From assembly GCA_910586665.1 (NCBI GenBank), contig CAJUIX010000011.1:32575-96574 (forward strand): DNA of 64,000 nt, read 5' to 3'. The position numbers and the translations under genes are program-made. Shown here piece by piece: positions 35,134 to 42,716 of the stretch. Each line of letters opens with the position of its first letter. The stretch's first letter is position 1. The notes beneath the pieces are model-generated. The model had not been told where the DNA came from and did no database searches. It saw nothing but the letters and a program-made list of their open reading frames with translations. The DNA is from an uncultured Duncaniella sp. (GTDB taxonomy: Bacteria > Bacteroidota > Bacteroidia > Bacteroidales > Muribaculaceae).

Positions 35134-35645
35134 TGGAGAGCCAAAAATTTCCCTTCCTGCCCCGCTTCATAGCGACATCCTTCGGAGCGGGCTACTGGCC
35201 CTGGGGTCCGGGCACTGCCGGAGCCGTCGTAGGGCTCGCGCTGTGGCTCCCGCTCGCGCTGACAGGCAGTGTCACCGCCACCTTCCTTGCCACGCTCGGC
35301 CTTATCGTCGTCTTCACCATACTCGGTATATGGTCAGCCGGAATCGCCGAGAACTTCTGGGGGCCTGATCCCTCGCGCGTGGTCATGGACGAGACAGTAG
35401 GGCAGTGGATAGCCATGCTCCCGCTATCAGTGTTCGCCACCACCCCGTCGCCGCTCTCGTCCGGCTCATTCTGGCTGTGGGCGCTGGTGTCGCTGGCCCT
35501 GTTCCGATTTTTTGACATCGTGAAGCCCCTCGGAGTCCGCAGGATGGAGGACCTTCCGGGCGGCACAGGCATCATGGCCGATGATATTCTTGCCGGAACC
35601 TACAGCGCTGTGATTCTCGCGCTGACAATGTATTTTCTAAGCTGA
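35130..35645 (+). CDS. PgpA-family phosphatidylglycerophosphatase-like lipid phosphatase
   Basis: 171 residues, three or four membrane helices. PgpA signatures are GAGYWPWGPGTAGAVVG, VMDETVGQW (metal-binding DE), FRFFDIVKPLGVRRMEDLPGG and GIMADDILAGTYSA. PgpA removes the phosphate from phosphatidylglycerophosphate in the inner membrane; in Bacteroides a PgpA-like enzyme in an inositol-lipid cluster was reported to dephosphorylate phosphatidylinositol phosphate. Because this gene sits directly before a CDP-alcohol phosphatidyltransferase and an Aur1-like enzyme, the inositol-phosphate role is the more likely, but housekeeping PgpA function cannot be excluded. Start overlaps the ATP-grasp stop (ATGA). 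Confidence 0.82.
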   Translation: MMESQKFPFLPRFIATSFGAGYWPWGPGTAGAVVGLALWLPLALTGSVTATFLATLGLIVVFTILGIWSAGIAENFWGPDPSRVVMDETVGQWIAMLPLSVFATTPSPLSSGSFWLWALVSLALFRFFDIVKPLGVRRMEDLPGGTGIMADDILAGTYSAVILALTMYFLS

Positions 35646-35671
35646 TTGCCGCGGCGTATAATAACGGAAAC

Positions 35672-36256
35672 ATGAACTTTAAAGAACTAAAAGAAAAATT
35701 CCTGCATGGTGGAGGGCTGCTGTCGACCTTCCTGCGCTCCTCCGTGTCATCGCAGATAGCCTCATGGACCGACCTCGGCATGAGTATGCTCTTTTACTCC
35801 TTTGTCTTCGTCGCCCTCGAGCCCTTCTACCGCTCCAATCTCTCGGTGGCGGTCGGAGCCATTGCCGGAGGCATAGTCAACTGCTGCATCAACTACCGCT
35901 TCACCTTCCACGCCCACGGCCAGAGCGTCAAGGCTGTCGGGGTTAAATACTTCATGGTGTGGACCGGCTCGCTGCTACTCAACATGTATGGCACCACCGG
36001 GCTTGCAACCCTGCTCTCCGAGTGGAAATGGCTGATTGACCTCGGCTTCCGCCCCGACGGCATCTTTGCCGCCGCACGCCTCGCCGCCTCGCTCGCGGTG
36101 TCGTGGGGCTGGAACTTCGTCCTGCAACGTAACTTCGTCTACCGCCCCACGTCCTTTGACCGCTATGCCATCAGGACTGTCGACTTCTTCCTGCATCATC
36201 CCGCCACTCCCCGTGAAAATACGGAAACACCTGATATAAACGATACCAACTCATAA
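35672..36256 (+). CDS. GtrA-family small membrane protein
   Basis: 194 residues with four hydrophobic helices (about 35-55, 60-80, 95-120, 130-150) arranged as in GtrA, a small flippase-type protein implicated in moving lipid-linked sugars across the membrane. Recognisable are the RSNLSVAVGAIAGGIVNCCINYRFTFHAHG loop and the terminal WNFVLQRNFVYRP. The N-terminal 25 residues are soluble. Within this cluster it could flip the headgroup-bearing lipid. It is 26 nt after pgpA and 15 nt before the phosphatidyltransferase gene. Confidence 0.75.
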   Translation: MNFKELKEKFLHGGGLLSTFLRSSVSSQIASWTDLGMSMLFYSFVFVALEPFYRSNLSVAVGAIAGGIVNCCINYRFTFHAHGQSVKAVGVKYFMVWTGSLLLNMYGTTGLATLLSEWKWLIDLGFRPDGIFAAARLAASLAVSWGWNFVLQRNFVYRPTSFDRYAIRTVDFFLHHPATPRENTETPDINDTNS

Positions 36257-36271
36257 AAATCTGCAAGTAAA

Positions 36272-36982
36272 ATGCCCGAAAACGAAATAATAATCACACA
36301 GAAAACATCCATGTTCAAACGGTTTCGTGACAGCCTTCAGCAAGGCATCTATTTTGTGATAAATCCCTTTGTGCGCTTCCTCATCCGCATCGGTGTGACA
36401 CCCAACATGGTCACCACCATAGGTCTGCTCGGCAACATCGCCGCGGCAATCATCTTTGTCTATGCCGGCTACAGCGCCACTCCCGGAAATCTCAACTACC
36501 CGCTGCTCACATGGGGCGGCGTGGTGATTATCCTCTTCTCGCTCTTCGACATGCTCGACGGCCAGGTGGCCCGCCTCGGCAACATGACTTCGACTTTCGG
36601 AGCCATGTATGACTCCGTGCTCGACAGATACTGCGAGCTCTTCACCCTCGGCGGCCTGAGCTATTATCTCATCCAGACCGGTTACATCATCGGCGCCCTC
36701 ATCACCTTTGTGGCGCTCGTCGGCTCCGTCATGGTCAGTTATGTCCGTGCCCGTGCCGAGGGTCTCGGCCTCGAGTGCAAGGTGGGCTTCATGCAGCGCC
36801 CCGAGCGAGTGGTAGTGACCACTATCGGCGCGCTCGCCACGGGTATCACCGGCATGAATGTCGATCCGCGGCGCTTCGACGCTGTCATCATCCTCATCAC
36901 CTGCATGGCCGTGATAGCCGTCTTCGCCAACATCACCGCCTTCGCCCGCATCAACCACTGTCGTCGTCTGCTCAAAAAGTAA
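36272..36982 (+). CDS. CDP-alcohol phosphatidyltransferase
   Basis: 236 residues with six hydrophobic helices. The full family signature is intact: D93-x-x-D96-G97-x-x-A100-R101-x8-G110-x3-D114-x3-D118. The enzyme would displace CMP from CDP-diacylglycerol (or CDP-alcohol) with an alcohol or alcohol phosphate, making phosphatidylinositol phosphate, PGP, PS or similar. By position (between PgpA-like phosphatase, GtrA protein and Aur1-like protein) a phosphatidylinositol-phosphate synthase role is inferred. The stop overlaps the following ATG (TAATG), so the two are translated together. It is an inner-membrane enzyme. Confidence 0.88.
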   Translation: MPENEIIITQKTSMFKRFRDSLQQGIYFVINPFVRFLIRIGVTPNMVTTIGLLGNIAAAIIFVYAGYSATPGNLNYPLLTWGGVVIILFSLFDMLDGQVARLGNMTSTFGAMYDSVLDRYCELFTLGGLSYYLIQTGYIIGALITFVALVGSVMVSYVRARAEGLGLECKVGFMQRPERVVVTTIGALATGITGMNVDPRRFDAVIILITCMAVIAVFANITAFARINHCRRLLKK

Positions 36983-37935
36983 TGGCTATCTTCAATCCCC
37001 CCTCGCGCCGGGAGACGGCTGTCATCATCCCCGTCATACTCGTGTGGCTGCTCGTCACCTGCCTCTGTGTCGGCTTCCGTCCCGAGCATGTCTACATAGC
37101 CGTCATCCTCTCGCTGCTGCTCTTCGTCACCGCCACCACGCGGCGACTGGTGGTGGCCATGCTCCCCTTTGCAGTCTTCGGAATATCATACGACTGGATG
37201 AACATGCTTCCGAACTATGAGGTGAACCCCGTCGACATACAGGGACTTTATGAGAATGAGAAGAATCTATTTGGCATAGCCACAGCAGCCGGGACTCTCA
37301 CGCCAAACGAGTTTTTTGCCATCCACACGAGCAAGGTCATGGATTTCTTCGCCGGAATCTTCTATCTCTGCTGGGTGCCTGTGCCTATTCTCTTCGGCCT
37401 TTGGCTCTATTTCAAGAAGCAGTACAAGGTCTACCTGCACTTCTCGCTGGTCTTCCTCTTCGTCAACCTCCTCGGCTTCGCCTACTACTATGTCCACCCG
37501 GCGGCTCCGCCGTGGTATGTGGCGTCCCACGGCTTCGACTTCCTTCTCGGTACTCCCGGGGAGGTGGCCGGTCTCGGCCGCTGGGACGAGATGACGGGGC
37601 TTAACATCTTCCACGGCCTCTACTCTCGCAACGCCAACGTCTTCGCGGCCCTCCCCTCGCTCCACTCGGCCTATATGCTCATCGCGTTCATCTATTCGCT
37701 GAAGGCCCGCTGCTCGTGGGGGCTGAGGGTGCTCTTCGCCATAATCTGCATGGGTATATGGTTTACAGCCGTCTACACCTCCCACCATTATATTATAGAT
37801 GTGATGGCCGGAATCCTCTGTACACTGATAGGCTACATTATCTTCGAATACATACTCATGAAACTTCCCCCCTTCGAGAGGTTCATGAGGTCATACCAGA
37901 ACTATATAACCGCACCAAAGGACCGTCTGAGATGA
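36982..37935 (+). CDS. PAP2-family, Aur1-like inositol phosphorylceramide synthase candidate
   Basis: 317 residues from the ATG at 36982; the frame is open 5' but overlaps the previous gene. It is polytopic with about six to eight helices. The phosphatase/transferase signatures are HPAAPPWY (172-179), PSLHSAY with His228, and SHHYIIDVMAG with His269 and Asp273. The AAPPW, PSLHS and HxxxD set is the one found in fungal Aur1 and related inositol phosphorylceramide synthases, distinct from ordinary PAP2 phosphatases. It would move a phospho-headgroup from a glycerolipid to a ceramide, releasing diacylglycerol. Starts inside the previous stop, overlaps the next start by 4 nt (ATGA). Confidence 0.8.
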   Translation: MAIFNPPSRRETAVIIPVILVWLLVTCLCVGFRPEHVYIAVILSLLLFVTATTRRLVVAMLPFAVFGISYDWMNMLPNYEVNPVDIQGLYENEKNLFGIATAAGTLTPNEFFAIHTSKVMDFFAGIFYLCWVPVPILFGLWLYFKKQYKVYLHFSLVFLFVNLLGFAYYYVHPAAPPWYVASHGFDFLLGTPGEVAGLGRWDEMTGLNIFHGLYSRNANVFAALPSLHSAYMLIAFIYSLKARCSWGLRVLFAIICMGIWFTAVYTSHHYIIDVMAGILCTLIGYIIFEYILMKLPPFERFMRSYQNYITAPKDRLR

Positions 37936-38876
37936 AAAAGTCGCAGGATGATGACTACCGCCGCTCTCTCAAGTCGCTCGACACGGAGGAAGGGATTGAC
38001 CTGGCGTTCTACAGGCCTATCGGCTATCGCTGGGCCTGCCTCGCCGCGCGCATCGGCGTCAGCCCCAACGTCATAACCATCGCTGCAATCTTTCTCGGTG
38101 TCGGGGCAGGGGTGCTCTTCTACTTCCCCGACCTATGGCTCAACGTGGCGGGTATGCTTCTGCTCATCTGGGCCAATTCCTTCGACAGCGCCGACGGCCA
38201 GCTGGCGCGACTGACCAAGCAGTATTCGCGCATCGGGCGTATACTCGACGGGCTCTGCGGCGACTTTTGGTTCACGACAATCTATCTTGCAATCATCTTC
38301 CGCGAAAACATATTCTCACCCTTCTTTTCCCTCCACCCCTGGCTTATATGGACCATAGCCGTGGTCACCGCCGTCTGCCACGCCAAGCAGGCCGCTATGG
38401 CCGACTACTACCGCCAGTTCCACCTCTATTTTCTGAAGGGGGAGGATGGGAGCGAGCTTGACAATGCCGACGAGCTTCAGCGTCAGCTCTCCGAGGGTGA
38501 CATCACATGGAAACATTGCTTTTGGAAGCGCCTGACATTGACATTCTACCTCGGCTACACCCGCCAGCAGGAGGCCACATCCCCGGCCATGCAGGAACTG
38601 CGCCGCGAGCTGCGCCGCCGCTTCCCCGACGGGGTGATTCCACAAAGCTTCCGCGACGATTTCCGCCGCGCGTCGTTGCCGCTGATGAAGTATACGAATA
38701 TACTCTCGTTCAACTGGCGCGTGATCACGCTCTTCACTACGCTCATCATCGGCCAGCCCTGGCTTTACTTCGTGGCCGAGCTGACGGTGTTCAACGTCTT
38801 GCTTGTCTACATGATTGTGCGCCACGAGCGCCTGTGCCGACGCCTGCTCCTGCGCCTCAAAGAGGGGGAATACTGA
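37932..38876 (+). CDS. Divergent second CDP-alcohol phosphatidyltransferase
   Basis: 314 residues from the ATG at 37932-37934. Family signature is D85-x-x-D88-G89-x-x-A92-R93-x8-G102-x3-D106, but the fourth aspartate is displaced: residue 110 is Gly and Asp is at 111 (LDGLCGD). A soluble insert of about 100 residues (170-270) rich in charged residues separates the helical halves. It is longer than the first copy. The motif alteration might change the catalytic base or the substrate; similar LDGxxGD endings occur in other Bacteroidota proteins as I recall. It overlaps the PAP2-like gene (ATGA) and abuts the HAD gene. Its product would be a second headgroup lipid or a CDP-alcohol-derived molecule. 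Confidence 0.78.
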   Translation: MKKSQDDDYRRSLKSLDTEEGIDLAFYRPIGYRWACLAARIGVSPNVITIAAIFLGVGAGVLFYFPDLWLNVAGMLLLIWANSFDSADGQLARLTKQYSRIGRILDGLCGDFWFTTIYLAIIFRENIFSPFFSLHPWLIWTIAVVTAVCHAKQAAMADYYRQFHLYFLKGEDGSELDNADELQRQLSEGDITWKHCFWKRLTLTFYLGYTRQQEATSPAMQELRRELRRRFPDGVIPQSFRDDFRRASLPLMKYTNILSFNWRVITLFTTLIIGQPWLYFVAELTVFNVLLVYMIVRHERLCRRLLLRLKEGEY

Positions 38877-39521
38877 ATGGATATAAGGCTCGACGACTCG
38901 ATAAAGGGTATTATCTTCGACTACGGGGGCACCATTGACTCGCGCGGTGACCACTGGAGCCATATCATCCTCGACGCCTACCGCCGCGAGGGGATTGATA
39001 TAGACATCGAGCGCTTCAAGGAGGCATATGTCTACGGTGAGCGCGCCCTGGCCCGTGAGGGTGCTGTCGGGGCGCAGGATACTTTCAGGGATTTGATGAT
39101 TAAGAAGTGCCGGGCGGAGTTCGATTGCGCCGGCCTGAACCTCTCCGACGGCCGCTGTGAGGCCGTGGCGCGGCGCTGCTATGATTATGCGCGCGAGTGT
39201 GTCGACGAGCTGCGCCCGACGCTTGAAATGCTCTCCGCGCGGCTCCCACTGGTGCTTGTTTCGAACTTCTACGGCAATCTCAATGCCGTGCTGCGCGACT
39301 TCCGGCTCTCGCATTGCTTCAAGGCTGTCATAGAGAGCGCCGTCGTAGGTGTGCGCAAGCCTGACCCGGCAATATTCCGCCTCGGCCTGGAAGCTTTGGG
39401 CCTGGAGGCTGAAAATGTGCTCGTGGTGGGCGACAGCTATTCCAAGGACATAGTTCCGGCCCGCTCGCTCGGCTGCCGGACGCTGCAAATCGAGGGGCGT
39501 CAGTGGCCTCCTGCGGAGTGA
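38877..39521 (+). CDS. HAD-superfamily protein with altered motif I
   Basis: 214 residues, a Rossmannoid HAD core with a helical cap (about 25-100). Motif I reads FDYGGTIDS: the nucleophilic Asp is present, but the usual Asp two residues later is Gly. Motif III lysine is in VRKPDPAIF and motif IV is VGDSYSKD. The missing D+2, the general acid/base of phosphatases, suggests it is not a standard phosphatase; FDYGGT variants are common in Bacteroidota HAD genes. Its ATG begins one base after the preceding stop, so it belongs to the operon. It could act on a soluble headgroup phosphate or have another HAD reaction. Confidence 0.75.
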   Translation: MDIRLDDSIKGIIFDYGGTIDSRGDHWSHIILDAYRREGIDIDIERFKEAYVYGERALAREGAVGAQDTFRDLMIKKCRAEFDCAGLNLSDGRCEAVARRCYDYARECVDELRPTLEMLSARLPLVLVSNFYGNLNAVLRDFRLSHCFKAVIESAVVGVRKPDPAIFRLGLEALGLEAENVLVVGDSYSKDIVPARSLGCRTLQIEGRQWPPAE

Positions 39522-39527
39522 AAGCGC

Positions 39528-41933
39528 CTACTGGAGGAATTTCGGGGCGAGGATAAAGGCTCCGATTGATATGCCGAAGTTCCAGTTGCTGTCGTGCGAC
39601 GAGGTGTAGTTGCCGTAGGCGCTGATTGTGCCGAAGGGGAGGCTGAACAGGGCCTGGAGCTCGCCGAAAAATTCAGGGTCATGAAACCATTTTCCGTAGC
39701 AGGGGAGGACCCTGCGGCTCTCTGTCGCCGAATCGTCGACAAATTTATAGGATATTTTCCTAAGCGGGAGGAAGCAGTGGAATGAGCCTCTGAGTTGGAA
39801 GGAACCTGAGATTTTCCATATGGGTATCATGCCGGCGGTCATGAAGGAGTTGGCGCGGAGCTTCTGGTTGAAGTAATTGTAGCTCGACGGGGTGGGGTGG
39901 AAGGCCGTAGCCGAGACGATGGACGCATCGTAGGTCGGGAGGAGCTTGCGGGTGGAGAGCAGGGCCCGTCCGGCAAGCCCGAGCGAGAAGTGGCGGTTTA
40001 TGTCAATGTAGTCCGAGGCATTGATGTCGGCCTGTAGCCAGTGGACATCCTTCTTGATAGCCTGCTGTGAGGGGGAGGAGGGGTAATATTTGTAATTTCC
40101 CGTAGTCGCGAGCAGGGCGGCGCTGAGATTGTAGCCTGAGGTGGGGCTGTATTGGTTGTCGAGTGAGTTTCTGCGCCATGATAGGAAGATTTCACCGAGG
40201 TTGAAGATGCCCTTGTCATTCTCTTCGGAGGCTGAGAGGTCGAGAAGGTCGGCGTGATATTTGTCGGTGAGGTGGCCGAAGCCGGCTCCGGCTATGAATT
40301 CCGTGCGGAGGTCGGGTGCGGTCCCGTAGAAAGCCTGGACGAAGGATTCGGACTTGCGGATGAAGTTCGGCTCGTGGATTTGGTAGAAGAGCCTCTCGGT
40401 CTCGTGATAGTTCTGACGTGAGGTCACGAGGCGGACTGAGAAGGCCGAGGGGCGGCGTGTGTTGAGCGTAACGCTGAAGTTGCCCTCCGCAGCCATGTAG
40501 CTTTGGCCGAGCCACGCGTTGACATTTGCCTTGATTGATTTGAAGCTCAGGGTGTTGTAGCCGGTGTTGAAGAAGAGCATACTGTTGGTCGACGATGAGA
40601 TGTAGCCTCCGATTCCCACTGTGAATGGGTCGCGGACTATTGCCTTGAAGTCGAGTGTCAGCATGGAGTCGCGCAGGTTGTACATCGGGGTGGGGACGAA
40701 GTTCTGGAGCTTGCCGGTGCTTATGGCCCGGTAATATGCGTCGCGCCCCTCGGTGAGGGTCATGAGGTCGCTGCGGTAGTTGAAGAACGATTGCAGGTAG
40801 GCGTTCTCGGTGGGCGTGCCGCCGCTGACATTAACCTTGTTGATTAGTACTTCGGGAGAGGTCCGCTTGAACTCCTTGCGGGCGGCCGTCACCTGCTCGC
40901 TGCTGACGCGGGCGTGGACCTTCATCTTGATAGAATCAATAGCTGCGAGGGCATGTTTGTAGCCGATGTCGTAGATGGCCCGGTACTGGTCAAAGGCGAG
41001 CAGTCCGAACTCGTCGAGATCGATGCGTATGTTGACCCCCTTGTCAGTCGGGAAGGGGTAGGAGTTTGGTTGCATGATCATCTCCTCGAGCTGGTCCATC
41101 ATGTTGCGCGTATCGGGTTTCGACTTCCCGGATCCGACATTGATGCCTATGATGACGTCGGGGTCAAACTCCTCGACCATGACGTCGACGGGATAGTTGT
41201 CATAGATACCCCCGTCATACATCGGGACCCCGTCGAGCAGTATAGGCTCGAAAATCATGGGGAATGACATCGACATCCTTACAGCGTCGCTGAGGGAGCC
41301 GCGTCCGAGGACTACCTTGTGTTTGGCATAGACGTCGGAGGTGACTGTGCGCAGCGGGACGAAGAGCTTGTTGAAATCCGCCTCACACTTGATTGTCGCC
41401 GGCCCGAATATCTCCATGAAGGCATAGTTCATCGGGATAGGGTTGATAAGGCTTATAGGGAGCACGGAGGTGATCTGTGTCGAATCCTTGCCGAGGTTGA
41501 GCGTCACGAAGGAGGGTGTGTTGTGGCGCATGGTGAAGAAATAGGTGTAGTCCGGGTTAATCTTGCCGGTGCTCCACGATGCGAAGCCCTTGGAGGCGAT
41601 GAGGTCGATCATCTCTTTTGGCGAGTAGCCCGCGGCATAGAGTCCGCCGACAATAGAGCCCATAGACGTACCGGTGATATAGTCGATGGGTATTCCGTTT
41701 TCCTCGAAGGCCTGTATGGCGCCGATGTGGGCGATGCCTTTCGCACCACCTCCGCTTAGCACCAGCCCGACGCTCTGGCGGTCGGGTCGGGGAGGAGTGC
41801 CGAAGCCTCCTCCCGGCGTGACGTAGCCCTCGGGCGTGACTATTGGTGTGCCGATTGTGTCTGTGCTGTCTGCCGAAAGTGTCGGGCTGGCTATTATGGC
41901 TGTGAGCAGTAGGAAAATAATGCGGAATCTCAT
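39528..41933 (-). CDS. Patatin-like phospholipase fused to a BamA-type outer-membrane barrel (type Vd-like)
   Basis: 801 residues. A signal peptide (1-21) leads to a patatin domain (about 55-250) with oxyanion loop GGGAKG (61-66), nucleophile Ser90 in GTSMG and catalytic Asp240 in DGG, a serine/aspartate lipase dyad. A POTRA-like segment (about 355-425) and a C-terminal beta-rich region (430-801) resembling the BamA/TpsB barrel follow. This layout matches the type Vd autotransporters such as PlpD and FplA, in which the lipase is exported through its own barrel. It would hydrolyse phospholipids in the outer membrane or outside the cell. It is convergent with the HAD gene with only 6 nt between stops. 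Confidence 0.88.
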   Translation of the reverse strand: MRFRIIFLLLTAIIASPTLSADSTDTIGTPIVTPEGYVTPGGGFGTPPRPDRQSVGLVLSGGGAKGIAHIGAIQAFEENGIPIDYITGTSMGSIVGGLYAAGYSPKEMIDLIASKGFASWSTGKINPDYTYFFTMRHNTPSFVTLNLGKDSTQITSVLPISLINPIPMNYAFMEIFGPATIKCEADFNKLFVPLRTVTSDVYAKHKVVLGRGSLSDAVRMSMSFPMIFEPILLDGVPMYDGGIYDNYPVDVMVEEFDPDVIIGINVGSGKSKPDTRNMMDQLEEMIMQPNSYPFPTDKGVNIRIDLDEFGLLAFDQYRAIYDIGYKHALAAIDSIKMKVHARVSSEQVTAARKEFKRTSPEVLINKVNVSGGTPTENAYLQSFFNYRSDLMTLTEGRDAYYRAISTGKLQNFVPTPMYNLRDSMLTLDFKAIVRDPFTVGIGGYISSSTNSMLFFNTGYNTLSFKSIKANVNAWLGQSYMAAEGNFSVTLNTRRPSAFSVRLVTSRQNYHETERLFYQIHEPNFIRKSESFVQAFYGTAPDLRTEFIAGAGFGHLTDKYHADLLDLSASEENDKGIFNLGEIFLSWRRNSLDNQYSPTSGYNLSAALLATTGNYKYYPSSPSQQAIKKDVHWLQADINASDYIDINRHFSLGLAGRALLSTRKLLPTYDASIVSATAFHPTPSSYNYFNQKLRANSFMTAGMIPIWKISGSFQLRGSFHCFLPLRKISYKFVDDSATESRRVLPCYGKWFHDPEFFGELQALFSLPFGTISAYGNYTSSHDSNWNFGISIGAFILAPKFLQ

Positions 41934-42025
41934 AAATCGAATTGTTGCAATGTGGTGGGAGGGCAGTTAATATGATACCGCCTATATTTTTAACAACTCA
42001 ATTATGAAAAATGATTAATATTTGC

Positions 42026-42033
42026 TACATTTG
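42026..42033 (+). promoter_or_regulatory. -7 element before the AlkD-like gene
   Basis: TACATTTG matches TAnnTTTG and lies 31 nt before the ATG at 42065. The -33 position has no TTG. Confidence 0.5.
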
Positions 42034-42064
42034 TTGAAAACAACGCAAAAACATTACTCCAGAC

Positions 42065-42613
42065 ATGGCTGAATTCAATCAAATGCAGGAAATCAAGCGC
42101 CGCTTCTTCGCGCTTCGCAACGGTATCATAGCCGACACCATGCGTCGCGGCGGCCTTCCCTATAAAATGGTTTTCGGACTGAATCTTCCGCAGATAGCGG
42201 AGGTGGCCGAGGGGCTGCAACCTTCCAAGGAGCTTGCCGAGGAGCTGTGGGCCGACCGGCGCACCCGCGAGAGCATGCTCCTCGCCCCGATGCTCTATCC
42301 GCGCGAGGAACTGGGCCGGGAGCGTGCGGCCGAGATGCTGCGCGAGGCCTCGACATGCGAGGTGGCCGACATACTCTGCCACCGCCTGTTGCGCCATCTC
42401 CCCTTTGCCATCGACCTGGCTATGGAGGCGGCTACAGATTCAGACGAAATGGTTCGTTATGGTGCTTTCAGGCTCATGTTTAACCTCGTCTACACATATC
42501 CGTCGGAAATCCGCCCCTTCGCAGAGGCGGAGCTGGCTGCTGACTGTAAGCTCACGGCGCGCCTCTGCTCCTCCATGCTCGACGAAATCCGCTTCATGGC
42601 AGGGGAGGAGTAG
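42065..42613 (+). CDS. Helical-repeat protein resembling DNA alkylation repair enzymes
   Basis: 182 residues, soluble and almost wholly helical. Repeated HEAT-like units (QIAEVAEGLQPSKELAEELWADR, EVADILCHRLLRHLPFAIDLAMEAATD, MVRYGAFRLMFNLVYTYP) recall the AlkC/AlkD superfamily of DNA glycosylases, but the protein is shorter than AlkD (about 230) and I do not see enough of the catalytic aromatic and aspartate residues to claim activity. It may be a minimal relative or a different HEAT protein. It is a single gene between two strand switches, with a -7 promoter element upstream. Confidence 0.55.
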   Translation: MAEFNQMQEIKRRFFALRNGIIADTMRRGGLPYKMVFGLNLPQIAEVAEGLQPSKELAEELWADRRTRESMLLAPMLYPREELGRERAAEMLREASTCEVADILCHRLLRHLPFAIDLAMEAATDSDEMVRYGAFRLMFNLVYTYPSEIRPFAEAELAADCKLTARLCSSMLDEIRFMAGEE

Positions 42614-42619
42614 TTAGAT

Positions 42620-42677
42620 AGTATAGAGTTTAAAGTATAGAGTATAGAGGTTTGTAGGGACGTTGTGAGCAACGTCC
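42620..42677. repeat. Short tandem repeat plus degenerate family A arm (copy 5)
   Basis: AGTATAGAG occurs three times (42620-42628, 42634-42642, 42641-42649). It is followed by TGTAGGGACGTTGTGAGCAACGTCC (42653-42677 in two parts), which has the family A outer end and a palindrome of its own. It lies between the convergent AlkD-like and GT-C-like genes. Confidence 0.65.
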
Positions 42678-42716
42678 GTCGGGGGCAGGCCGGGAATCAT
42701 GCTGGTGTATTCATTA

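Noticed and set aside
38316..39488. Minus-strand 390-codon frame opposite the second CDP-alcohol transferase and HAD genes
   Set aside because: Antisense to two genes with intact motifs and start/stop coupling; the antisense protein shows no domain.
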